This document shows, piece after piece, positions 47,301 to 57,168 of a stretch of DNA of 63,999 nt. This DNA is from Plicaturopsis crispa FD-325 SS-3. Lineage: Eukaryota; Basidiomycota; Agaricomycetes; Amylocorticiales; Amylocorticiaceae. The position numbers were made by a program, and so were the translations under genes. The notes below the pieces were generated by a model that searched no databases, had not been told where the DNA came from, and saw only the letters and a program-made list of their open reading frames with translations. How positions within the stretch are numbered: position 1 is the stretch's first letter; each line of letters opens with the position of its first letter. The stretch covers positions 473,826 through 537,824 of the forward strand of contig KN832560.1 of assembly GCA_000827205.1 (NCBI GenBank). Reading direction: 5' to 3'.

Positions 47301-48576
47301 CGTGCGCCTAGCTTGTCGGACTTGAGTATGCCGTTCGGCCCCAACGCTGCGTTAACCATTCCGCCAGGACTCTGGCTGGTCATTTCGTTGATGTAGGGAC
47401 TCTGCTGAACCTCGGCGGCGGCCGCACGGCGTTGCAAGGAGCGCATTGGGTCGTCGAGGTTTCCGACCGAGATGGCACGAGGCCTGGAGCCGAGGGGGGA
47501 CGCGGCGGTGAGGTGGTCGGTCTGCTTGAAGCCCTTGGCTACGTAGGCAGGATACCCTTGCTCCCCAGCCTCGTACGCGTTAATGCGCTGCTGGTTATAA
47601 TGCGCAGTCCGCTCGTCGTAGTCGTCGAAATATTCTTCCTCCTCTTCAGCGCCGTTTGGGGTGCTCAGCAAAGATGTGGTGTTGGATCGCATGCGGTAAG
47701 GGTTGGATACCGTGGTAGCACGCATGCGAGACGACGGGTTCGCTAGGTTGCCTGCGATAGCTGCTTGAGCTTGGTTGCGCAGCTCGGAGATGGTGGCAGC
47801 GGGAGGGGGACGCTGGCTATCGTCAAGTCCAAGATAGTCCAGGGTGTGCACGTCGAACTCATCTGCGCCTGAGTCCGCAGATGTCACCGAGCGCAATTCA
47901 TCTAAAACCGAGAAGCCGTTGCCATTGCCGTTGGTGGATGAGAGCCACGAAGACGAAAAGATGGATGGTCCGAACGCGTTCGACAGCCCTCCAGTGGGTA
48001 GGGTGAGAGAACCCGACCGGAGACGACTGTTGCGTTGATCTCCAGCTGCGGAAATGGAGGACGCGACGGACGCAGAGTGACGTAAGCCGGGACGAGCTGG
48101 CGCCATGCTGGACGCAGGAAGGGGAGGTGGGGCAGGGCTTTGCCGTTGAGCCTGTTCGCTAAATGATTCGGTGGAAGCAGGGTTGCTGCTCAACGTGTTC
48201 GAAGCTGCCGCAAAACGCTGAGCGGCCAGCTGCACGTTGGAAGGTAAGGTTCCAGCCCTTGCCCTCCTGAAGCCCGGTGGGTAATTAGTGGGAGGCAGAG
48301 AAGAGCCGTCCCCCGCAGTTGCAGTAGGAGATGCCTCGTCAGGAGGAGAACCACCAGAGGCTAGGGCGCGCAGCGCAGGCGGTCTATATCTACCCCCAAG
48401 CCTCTCCTCGGCTTGCAATTCCCTCGCCCTACATCACGGCCGTCAAAAACGACAAAAAAATAAGACGAAAGTGCGGCTGACCTTTTCGCGAACGCGGCGG
48501 AGGGCGCAGGAGGCGGGGTCTTCCCTGAGGAGACCCTGGGATAGGAACCGTTATTGTCGGATGCAGATAGAGACAT
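44337..48576 (-). CDS. RRM + PUF RNA-binding protein (Jsn1/Puf1 type)
   Basis: The protein begins MSLSASDNNGSYPRVSSGKT. A Ser-rich disordered part follows. Two RRMs: TRSLWIGNLDSAVTSEQLIH, VFAPYGAIESLRLLPEKECG, FVNFVDQADAIRAKEDVLNR; then TRALWIGSIPSTTTPATILS, VFSPYGPIESARVLTHKNCG, FVNFERLDDAVRARKALNGR. PUF repeats then follow: FLDGEIVDLASDWLGNTVVQ, KLFERCSP, MLERITPHLAMIGIHKNGTW, AAQKIIECVQSP, PLLLDQFGNYVVQCCLRF, QGRFGARSMRACLESP, IPLATNPNGALLLTWLLDNS. The tail is Gln/Asn/Pro-rich with PQ-rich and YG/PYxQ words. RRM plus six or so PUF repeats is the arrangement of yeast Jsn1/Puf1 and Puf2, which bind mRNAs for membrane and mitochondrial proteins. The first join (KR|ARELQAEERLGG) is well supported. 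The tail is long, about 1200 residues overall. Confidence 0.88.
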
Positions 48577-50462
48577 TATACCGATTTGAACGAAGAACGA
48601 TTAGGGATTACGAATGTGCTGGGTGGGGACGCCTGTCCTTTGCGAAAGCGAGAAACCGTCGAAGGAATTAGCCTGGTAGCTGAACGAGTGCGTCCGGATA
48701 CTTGTGAGCTGGACGAGCGGTTGGTCGTAATATGATGCCTCCGGGCAGAGATTTTTTTGATGATAAAAAGCAAACCTAACGTGAGGGCAGAAGATAGACA
48801 GTGTTGCCCAACTACTATGGTAGGGGGTACCTCCAGAAAATAGTACTAAGTAGTGAAGGGGTAAGGGGGAAAACACCACAGATTCTCGTCTTGATCCCTT
48901 TTCAAAGTCCGCATCTCAGGCGGAAGAATTTCTCTTGCCGCCTCATCTCAATGATCTTTCACTCTATCGTTTGTCAATCCACATCGTATTCGAATACGTA
49001 CTGCCTCTCTTAGACGCACAAAGACATAGCACCGCCGAAACAACGAGGAAACGTCGTCAAAACGTCGCCGAGGAACACGGTCGCGCCGCGCGTCGTTGTC
49101 CGCCACAGTCTCTCAGGACATCTTTAGATACGGACTGGTCAGCCTCTTCCATCCGTGGCAGCCCGCACCGTGTGGTAAACTTCTTTGGCGACGGTTCGTC
49201 ACCGGATACTCTGTGCGAGACTTCATTCTCATGCTCACATAGAAGGAGGCGGTTCGGTAGAATGATCTGACATACCATGGCGAAGACATAGCTGTGCCAT
49301 GTGCACGTATTGCGTGTTGTTGTAACCCTTATGGTATACGTCTATCGAAATGTGTTGCTCTTCCAAATAGCTGAACTCAGTGCTCTAAACGCTGAGCATT
49401 GTACTCTGATGATGATCGACGCGCCACCGATGCTTGAGCAAGAGCGATGCTACTTATCGGTCCCAGCATAGCCGGGGTACAGCAAGTGCCGGATGATGTG
49501 CCTATCCAACTGAAATATCATACGTGAGTTGCAACCCAAAGACTCTCAATGTGCGGATATCTGAGTATCGTCCATCTACAGGGAACGGGATGCGATTCCT
49601 GGTTCGCGACGCGCATCCCGGCCTCCAGGGCTTGGATATTCGACGCGTTTGCGGTGGGCGCTACATACGCGTCTTCACTCATGATTGACGTGAAGACTCC
49701 TTTGAGTTTACCATCTACGGAATACGCCGAAAGACCAAAACCCAGAAACCTTGGATGATTTGGCAGCGACGCAGCTGTGCAGATCCTGTCACCGCGGGCG
49801 TCATAATCCCAGGTGAAACAATCGATGTCATCAAGACGCGTACGGTACTTGTGCATGTATGTCCATCTCTCAAAACCTCATACACTGATCACTGAATCGA
49901 TAATCAGTGCATACGCAGTCCCCGACACTCAGAGCAACACACTGCACAGCACGGACCATCGATCATTCTGAGCAGTGGGAAGATGCAATATCGGACACGC
50001 CGAGGAACATACACGGAACAAAGGCAAGGCAAGGGACAAAAATTTACGATGATACAAGACTAAGCAGTATAGGGTTATACGAATTTATGGTGGGGGTATT
50101 TTCAGAATGAGAATGAGAAACAAACAGCGAGCGCCTTGCACGATTGCATACGTGCGGTTCGAAGAAAGGAACATTGGTCGCTCGAATTGCGCGGACGGGA
50201 CGCAGAGGGAAGAAAAACAGTGAACATAAGAAAGGGTGATATGTGATACAAATCTAGTAGTATGGGGTTTAAACTTGGCCAGGCGTTGAGGAAGGCGCAG
50301 AACAAAATAATCGTAGGTGAGGCTGCAAGGACGAGGCAAGACATGCATGATCAAGAGTGGGGGAACGAGAACGAGAACACACCAGCGACAGAAGTAAAGT
50401 TCGCATGCAGAAAAATCGACTGATGGACGGACGGGCGGGCGGGAGATGCGTGGATGGATCGA
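48577..50462. other. Gene-poor stretch of 1.9 kb
   Basis: This holds the PUF promoter and the region below the GDS1-type stop. The only candidate is a 112-residue frame at 49518-49856 on the minus strand, given separately. Other frames (48801-49270 + and 50085-50354 -) overlap in both strands and have no family match. A direct repeat or transposon was not seen. Confidence 0.45.
49518..49856 (-). CDS. Doubtful 112-residue protein
   Basis: The frame reads MHKYRTRLDDIDCFTWDYDA, RGDRICTAASLPNHPRFLGF, GLSAYSVDGKLKGVFTSIMS and ends IESLWVATHV. The composition is protein-like (mixed aromatic, acidic and small residues) and no in-frame stop occurs. However, it has no recognised family, no good leader and lies alone in a gene-poor stretch. 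It may be an orphan gene, a gene relic or a chance frame. Confidence 0.3.
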   Translation of the reverse strand: MHKYRTRLDDIDCFTWDYDARGDRICTAASLPNHPRFLGFGLSAYSVDGKLKGVFTSIMSEDAYVAPTANASNIQALEAGMRVANQESHPVPCRWTILRYPHIESLWVATHV

Positions 50463-53400
50463 TCACGAGAGCGTGCTCCGCGAGCCGCGTTTGCGCGAGC
50501 GGGATGTGCGCGCCTGGGCGGCGATGGCGTTCGCATTGGCGACGGCGACGCGCTTTGATCTGCGTAGCGGCAGATCGGGCTGGGGGTCCTCGTCGTCTGC
50601 AGCTAGCGAATGTTTGCTTGCTTCTGCACCTTCGCGTGGTGCGTCTGCGCCCTGGTGCGGCGCGTCCGTCACCATGCTCTCGCAAACCACATCCTCCTCG
50701 CGTGCTGAAGGTGCCTCGCATGCTGGAGGTTCCTCGCGCGCTCCAGCCACCGTCGTCTCCTTCTCCCACTCCGGCAACGCACACAGCGCCTGGAACATCT
50801 CCTGCTCCGTCGGGCTCAGCGGCGTCTCATCACTCACCGCCGCCGCATCGTCAAACGCCGGCGCGGGAATGTCGATCGGAAAGCTCTGCGCGAACGAGAG
50901 GTAGTGGTCCTCGGTGCCCCAGTCTGAATGCCTGTCCCACGCCGCCGCATACCCATGATCGCGCGCGTCCGTAGTAGAAGCGGAATTGGACGCAGGCACA
51001 CGACCAGACGTACGCGACGCATCCGCCGTCGACTTGAAGTGCGGCCCAAACTGGTTGAGCAGGCGCCGCGGCGTGCTGGCGCGGTAGAAGTCCTGCAGCG
51101 CGGGCGGGAAGCGCTTGACGAGCGCGTCCGAGAGGAAGATGTCGAGCAGGCCGTCCGGGAGGGTGCGCGTGGGTGTGCGCGCAGACGACTCTGCGGGTGC
51201 ACTCGCGACCGACTCCGTGTGCTTGCGCGCAAACTCCGTGTGCTTGCGCGCAAACTCCGTGTGCTTGCGCGCAAACTCGGTGTCCGCAGGCACCCACAAA
51301 TGGATCTGCACACGCTTAACCGGCGTGTACTCGCGCGCAAACGCCTGCGCCACAGCCAACGGCACCCACGTCCCCTTAACCGCCGCCGAGCCTTGGCTCA
51401 CCACCGTTGCAGAGCCCCGACTCACCACGTCCGCGGGCATCGGCACGCCCACGTAGGCCACCATGGGCGAGAGGTTGACGAAGTCCGTGTCGAGGCGGCG
51501 CATGAGGACGGAGGTGCCCAGGGTCGTGCAGTATACGGGTATGCCTGTAATTAAAGTATAAATGTAGAAGTCAGAAGTCAGAAAGTGATGTAAGGGGAAA
51601 GGGGAAAGGTGGATGGGCTAACTAACCTTCCACTTCAGTCGCAGTCACAGTTGGCGTACACGGCGCGCAAGTATGCACAATCACAGCCGGGGTCGCATCC
51701 GCGCGCTGTAACGGCATACTCCGCTCCACCGACTGTGGCCCTGGGGAAGCATAATCCGGTCCAGGTGACGGCGCATTATCCGACCCTGGTGACAACGCCG
51801 GCACGCTGCCCAACGAAGAGGAGGTCGACGGCGAGGATGCGGCAAACTCGCGTGGCGGTTGTGAGGTGGAGGTTGACGGGAAGGAATACGAAGACGCCTG
51901 CGCTGACGAAGAGACCAGCGACAAATCTGGGGCCGTATTCGCCCGTCCCCTCGCCCTAGGTACGCCTTGCCACTCCCCATCCTCGAACTCCTGCGGCTGT
52001 ATACTATCCGGGCCCAGGAGCTCCGCGTCCTTCCACGTCAACTCAGTGTCTTTCCACGTCGTCAGCTCGCTATGCCTGCGCCCAAACGCATAATCCGAGG
52101 CCCCAGGGTCCTCGGAGGCGGGCGAGAGCGCAGACAAGGGCGTCAGCGGCGAGCCCCCCGCCGGATCGTCATACTCCGAGCCAGGCGTCGCAGCTTGCGC
52201 GTAAAACGGCTCGAGTCCCACGGGCTCGAACTCCTCCTGCTTGATATGCATCTCGTCCTGAGGCGAGCGCCAGTCGGCTTCGTACGTCGTATCCCACCCG
52301 TACGCGGTATCCCAACTCCACCCATCCAGCTCCTCCTCCACCTTAATCTTCTTCACGTTGGCATTCGCGGCGGCGGCGGCGCGCTGGACGACCTCGATGA
52401 CCTTCGCGCTGCTATCCCGATCCCTGTCCTCCCACGCCTCCAGCATGCCCTGCACGTCCACTTCCTGCTTGACGCGCGCATCCTCTTGCTTCACGACCGA
52501 CACGTGGCCGGTGCCGGTATACGGGGCCGAGGGAGAGCGCGGGCCTGGGCTCTCCCACTGCGTGTCGGCATCGCCCTCGCTCCCGCTGTCGAAGTCGGGA
52601 TCCCATTCCGAGGACCCCCTACGCGCCGGTCCACCCGAGGAGAAGCGCCGGGAGCCGGTCATAGTGATATGGTAATCGTCGTCTTCATCTTCCGAGTCGG
52701 GTGGCGGGGACGCGGCGCTGAACGCTACGGAGGGCGAGCGGCGGTATGGTTCTGCTGCATACTCTGCGGAACTGGAGATCATGGGGGAGCCGGCAGAACG
52801 AGACGGCATGGGGAGTGGGGGCGCGGATTCGACGGTAGGCGTATACGTTGGGATGGATATCGAGCCTCTTGGATAGGGCGGCAGGGACCAAGGCGCTTCG
52901 GCGGGTGGCGCGGACTCGTCTTCGTCGGAAGAGGATGAGTCGACGGACATGTCTTCGGAGTCTTCGCTCTTGGAGAGGTCGATTACTTCTTTGTTTGAGG
53001 GTGTGGAGGAGCTAGAGCGGAGGGTGGACGAGCCAGAACGCAGTGCAGACGGATGAGGCCTCAACTTCAACGTCAACTTCACCTTCGGCGGGCGTTTCTC
53101 CTCCTCCTCCGCACTCTCCGTCCCAGACCCTCTCTCCCTATCCCCGCGCCCCCTCAACACCCTCTTCCTTTTCTGCCCACACATCTCCACCCCCCTCGCC
53201 CTCGCCTTCTTCCCCTCCTGCAGCCCGCCCTCCCCAACCCTCCCATTCTCCCCATACTCACACAGCCGTATGCCCGCGCGGTAAAACGGGCACGGCGCGC
53301 CCGCCGCCTTGCTGAGGTACCACACCATAGTCCCGCGGCGGAAGTTCGTGAGGCGGTCGGTGCTGGCGGGGCAGTGGGCGCCGCCTGCGCGGGAGTGGAG

Positions 53401-54052
53401 CGCGGGGAGGAGGTCGTCGTCGGAGGGCGTGCCGGAGAGGATGTGTCGGAGCAGGAGGGGGTGGTCTTGTTGCGCCTCGCAGCGCTGCAGGTGGTTGCGG
53501 ATGTAGGTGGTGATGGCTTGGCCGGCTGCGGACGCGCTGGGTGGGGAGGGTGAGTCATGGTATGGGATGGGAGAGCGGGCGGGGGGGGACGTACTTTTGG
53601 CATATGAGGCCGAACTTCATGGTCATATCTGCAAGGTCCTTGATTGTCATTGCACGGTTGTCCTGAGTCAAAAGTTAGCAGACGTTCGGGTGCAAGGAGA
53701 GAGAACGCACAACTGAGAGAAAGGAACGGCCGACGGCGAGAAAGACTTTACTATTTGCGTCGTCTGGATGCAGCATGACATGTGGAGGCGGAAACTGGGG
53801 CATATCTAGAGGCGCACGTTCGGAAGAAGAGGATGAAGCGGCGGGCATAGATTTCGGCATAATGGCAGGCTTGACCTTGCGTATGGGTGGCGGGGGATCT
53901 GGGGAGCCGCGCAGGCGCGCGGAGGGCTTGATGACCGAGTTTCTGCGAATGCGAGTGCCGTATTGATGAGCGACGGCGTTTGTGCGAAGCTGTACTGGGC
54001 GCGTGTGGGCGCGTGGGGGCGAACATATTGGTGTTTCTTGGTGGCTATCCAT
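50463..54052 (-). CDS. GDS1 winged-helix plus KilA-N/APSES-like transcription regulator
   Basis: The start MDSHQETPICSPPRAHTRPV leads to a disordered stretch, then HPDDANSKVFLAVGRSFLSV, NRAMTIKDLADMTMKFGLIC, QKASAAGQAITTYIRNHLQR, CEAQQDHPLLLRHILSGTPS, DDDLLPALHSRAGGAHCPAS, TNFRRGTMVWYLSKAAGAPC and PFYRAGIRLCEYGENG: a GDS1-type winged helix. An 'acidic and Ser-rich' body of about 500 residues follows (KRPPKVKLTLKLRP; EEEEKR; SSSDEDES). The C-terminal part reads GIPVYCTTLGTSVLMRRLDT, DFVNLSPMVAYVGVPMPADV, GTWVPLAVAQAFAREYTP, DGLLDIFLSDALVKRFPPAL, QDFYRASTPRRLLNQFGPHF. The 'xxGTWVPLxxAxxFA' word and its surround match KilA-N/APSES DNA-binding domains. The tail ends RTSRSRKRGSRSTLS. A 5' leader of C/T-rich DNA precedes it. 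Confidence 0.82.
51213..51275 (-). repeat. Three perfect 21-bp coding repeats
   Basis: The 21-base unit (plus strand ctccgtgtgcttgcgcgcaaa, 51213-51233, 51234-51254 and 51255-51275) is repeated three times with no change, followed by a one-base variant ctcgg. On the minus strand it codes the heptad T-E-F-A-R-K-H in the GDS1/KilA-N protein, between the KilA-N-like segment and its downstream helix. Exact copies mean a recent slip or expansion. Confidence 0.9.
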
Positions 54053-55057
54053 TAGGAGTTGTGCATTAAGAGGCTGATTATTTGAGATATTCGGCCAGCG
54101 AGAGTTAGAGGAATGGGTAGTTATAATTTTGAGGATGAAGGTGGGATGGGGGTAAAAGGGGAAGAAGGAGGAGGAGGAGGGGGGAAAGGGGAAGGAAACC
54201 AAAGGGCGTGATTTGAGAGAAACGCGAACCCCGAAGGACGGCTCACCTGCCGCAGATGCCCGGAACTTCTTATCGAACCTGCCTTTTCCGTTCCACCTTC
54301 AGCTCTCTTCTCGTAGCCTCGTGTTTTCTTCTACGACGTCTCTTTAGCACCTCACAGCAGCCTTGTCGTAGCCCACGCACTCGTCTCTTGCTTTTTCCTT
54401 GCTTTTTTGCATCGTAAAACTCGTTCACTCGCCACATCACGACCCTGGCTTCCCCACCTCGCCCTGTTCCCAAGGTACCCAAATCTAGCTTGGCCCACAA
54501 GCGCTTTCATCAACCGCAATATTACACCTGCTCCCCCACCGCCAAAACTCTAAATCACTCGAGTCACCGCCAAACTTCGCTCTCGGGGAAACAAAGGCGC
54601 TCGAACACCTCCCAAAGGCGGAAGAAAACAAACGAATGGCCCTTTGTTTGTGCGTTCTCGAGTGTCTCGAGGCCCAAACGTCCTTCCATAAACAAATGCT
54701 CGAATAAAACACGTGCGTCACCGCCACGTCATCGTAATGGAACATGACTGACACCGAAAGCTGAGCCGAGTCGAACCAGTGATCAGTAAGTATTATGCCC
54801 CTGACGCTTGCCGTGCCACCTCCTCTCACTCGTCCTTGCCTCTTCGTCCAAACAATCGATACCATCGAGCCGTTGTTCTTCGTCTTCCCGCAGTCCTCGC
54901 CGTGACAACGTGTCCTTCCTCCTATTATCCGCCGCTACATTCCCCTTTCGCACCCGCACCCACTGCGCAAACAACAATGCTGTCCAGCATCCTTTGTCAT
55001 CGACACTCGACCGCAGTACCGTCGGGCTCACTGCCCTAGGCCTATTATTGTGCCGCA
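54053..55057. other. Leader and promoter region of the GDS1-type gene
   Basis: On the minus strand this begins with a C/T-rich and then G/A-rich leader. Several frames on both strands overlap (54270-54500 -, 54485-54865 - and 54779-55140 +) with no family match. The words look like UTR. Starts and stops of both strands crowd together, so there is no clear gene. Confidence 0.45.
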
Positions 55058-55600
55058 TGAAACAATCGCGTCATGTCCACGGTGCGTCTCGGCTTGTATT
55101 GCTGTACAGTCCCCCTGTAGCTGCCGTACTTGCAACTTAATTTGCCTGTACAGTGGCCTCTGATCCGGCGGATGATTCAGATGGATCTCATCTCCCCAAC
55201 ATCTCCCACCGGTCATCTATGTGCGCGCGCACATTGTCCGCCCTTGTTTCTCCCAGACTCCCACAGGCCCTCGTAATGTGCGTCTCTGACGGGTGTACTC
55301 CATTGTCTACGCGATCTCCGTTCTACAGGCGCTTCAGACAACAATCGGGATACTTGGGCCTTAATTCGAGCGCTTGTAATGGGAGACAAAAGGCGGGCTG
55401 GGCATCCTGACATTCGAGACCAACCTACTGTACGGAGCTCCGGGAGATCGATAGGCCCCGCTAACGCGAGCCGTCGGGCACGATCTGGTTACCTTGCTCG
55501 CAGGCTCTCCTCGATGGCTAGCGGACTTTCCGGCATTCATCGACATGGCAGGTATTGTTCTCGCTGGCTTTCGGGTGCCTTCATAGGCTAGGAAGTGCAC
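55058..55600 (+). CDS. Doubtful multi-exon gene
   Basis: A start at ATGAAACAATCGCGTCATG could splice (ACG|gtgcgt ... gtacag|TGGCC) to SDPADDSDGSHLPNISHRSS and to LSALVSPRLPQAL. A further exon reads SDNNRDTWALIRALVMGDKR, RAGHPDIRDQPTVRSSGRSI and ASRRARSGYLARRLSSMASG. Splice signals are plausible (gtaatg ... ctacag; gtattg ... catag), but the phase of the middle join does not close, so I could not make one frame. No family is recognised. It may be a non-coding transcript, as the leader at 54780 also has gtaagt-like words. Confidence 0.25.
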
Positions 55601-55915
55601 CGTCCAACAATTATGTGTGGGCAAACTTCATCGTCTTTTGTCCTAAGTAGGGCATCTTGGTTTGACGTTACTCGCTGTAGTTTTTTATCGTAAATTTACC
55701 GACTATCGCGATATACTTTGCTCGAGCCAGTGCAACCATGAGCTTAGAGCCTATGTGTACTCTAGTTTGACTCTCCTTAGTACTGGATAATGAACGGCTT
55801 GTTATTCGCGGACAAATGTCGTGACATCATATACAACTTTGCTCTCACTTCCACCCTGCTTCCACCGTCGACGCGTCGACACTTACACCACCCACCCACC
55901 CTCCACCCGAACACA
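55601..55915. other. Intergenic region before the MGGAPSK gene
   Basis: 315 bases of mixed composition ending in a CA-rich leader (ccacccacccacc). No gene is seen. Confidence 0.5.
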
Positions 55916-56679
55916 ATGGGCGGCGCACCATCCAAAGCTGCGCGCAAGCTCCCCAAACGCGCCGACACACCCTCCTGGGCCGGAGCCAGGCCAGCGCCAG
56001 CGCCTAACGTTAACCCCGGCGTTGGCACGTCACGGCCAGTAAAGCCTCTCGCGAGCGAGACGAAGAACAAAGACATCGAGGCGGACGCGCGGGACCCGCA
56101 TCTCATGGCGAACCTCAGTCGATTAGGCCCCGTGCGCGTAGACCACCATATGCAGGCGTTTAGACCCGTGAGCACTCCTACCCACTCAGCCGTTACCGAT
56201 GCAACTTGATCCTAATCCTGATACTGATTCTGTGCGCACGCAGGGAGACGCCGCAGCGAACACCCTACACGCCGCGCGCGCGCAGTCTGAGGCCGAGGCG
56301 AGCTCGACGCGCCCCACGCGTAACCGCCTCCGCGCGTCTGCCCTCAATATGCTCCTCGAGGAACGCAAATCCGCCCTCCTCGAGCAGCGCCAATCCGCCT
56401 CCTCCTCCGCCACCCTAAACGCACTAAAGGAGACGGCGGAATCATACGACATGGACGCGGCGACGCTGGAAAGGCTGGCGCGGTATGTGAACAGTGCGGG
56501 GGTGGCGGAGGGGAGTGTTTCTAGGGTGGTGGGCGAGGATGGGGTGGAGAGGGTTTCTATGGAGGTAAGCACGGTTGAATTCGACGGCTAGTTTGTGGTG
56601 GGACTGATGATGTGTTGGACACTGACAGGCTGCGTGGATAGAGCCGTGGTTGGATGCGCCTGCTGTGGAGACGAAGTAG
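55916..56679 (+). CDS. Probable N-myristoylated protein, function unknown
   Basis: Three exons: MGGAPSKAARKLPKRADTPS, WAGARPAP, DPHLMANLSRLGPVRVDHHM, QAFRP|GDAAANTLHAARAQSE, RLRASALNMLLEERKSALLE, AESYDMDAATLERLARYVNS and AAWIEPWLDAPAVETK. Introns start after AGACCC (about 56169) and after TCTATGGAG (about 56563). Met-Gly-Gly-Ala-x-Ser-Lys is an N-myristoylation signal, with a basic patch next to it, so the protein is probably tethered to a membrane. The two later helices (LMANLSRLGPVRVDHH and LLEERKSALLEQ) are the most conserved-looking parts. It resembles small fungal mitochondrial or vesicle adaptor proteins but I cannot name a family. Confidence 0.72.
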
Positions 56680-57168
56680 GCTAACATCATCTATTGACTT
56701 TTGTTTCCATCCTACTGCGTGCTCTCCAAAAAACGCGTCGCCTTCCGCAACTCACTACCGCTCACCGCGGTCCACTTGAGGGCTCGGATCGAATTCTTTC
56801 TAATCCTCAGCCGGGCTCGATATACTGCGATGAAATCCTCCGATGGCCTTTCAATTCCACAATCGCTGTTCTGGGTCCAAGAGGTCTACAAAAACTATAC
56901 GTGGGGACAGATATTAATTCATCGCGATGCACGCATCGATCTCATAAAGTCTGAGAAACGCTGAGAAATACTTTGTGCCCAAATTTCCTGTGGGACGAAT
57001 CGATACCCCCTGGTACCTCCATATCTGCACGCCCGGGGTCCTGGACGCGCTTTTGCCGTTCGGACTCCGGAGCAAAACCGCTCCCTTCCGTACTGCTTCG
57101 ACGCGTAAATTTCTGTAGATTCTACCTTCTCTCTTTCGCCGGTCTGCTACCTCGGCGAGATCCCACAA
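56680..57168. other. Intergenic region before the FMP25-like gene
   Basis: Only overlapping short frames (56694-56964 + and 56914-57168 -) occur here. The last 100 bases are C/T-rich and precede the ATG at 57169. No gene is seen. Confidence 0.5.

Noticed and set aside
51967-52938. 323-residue plus-strand frame
   Set aside because: It lies opposite the acidic body of the GDS1-type gene and is rich in Arg, Gly and Leu only, as expected for the complement.
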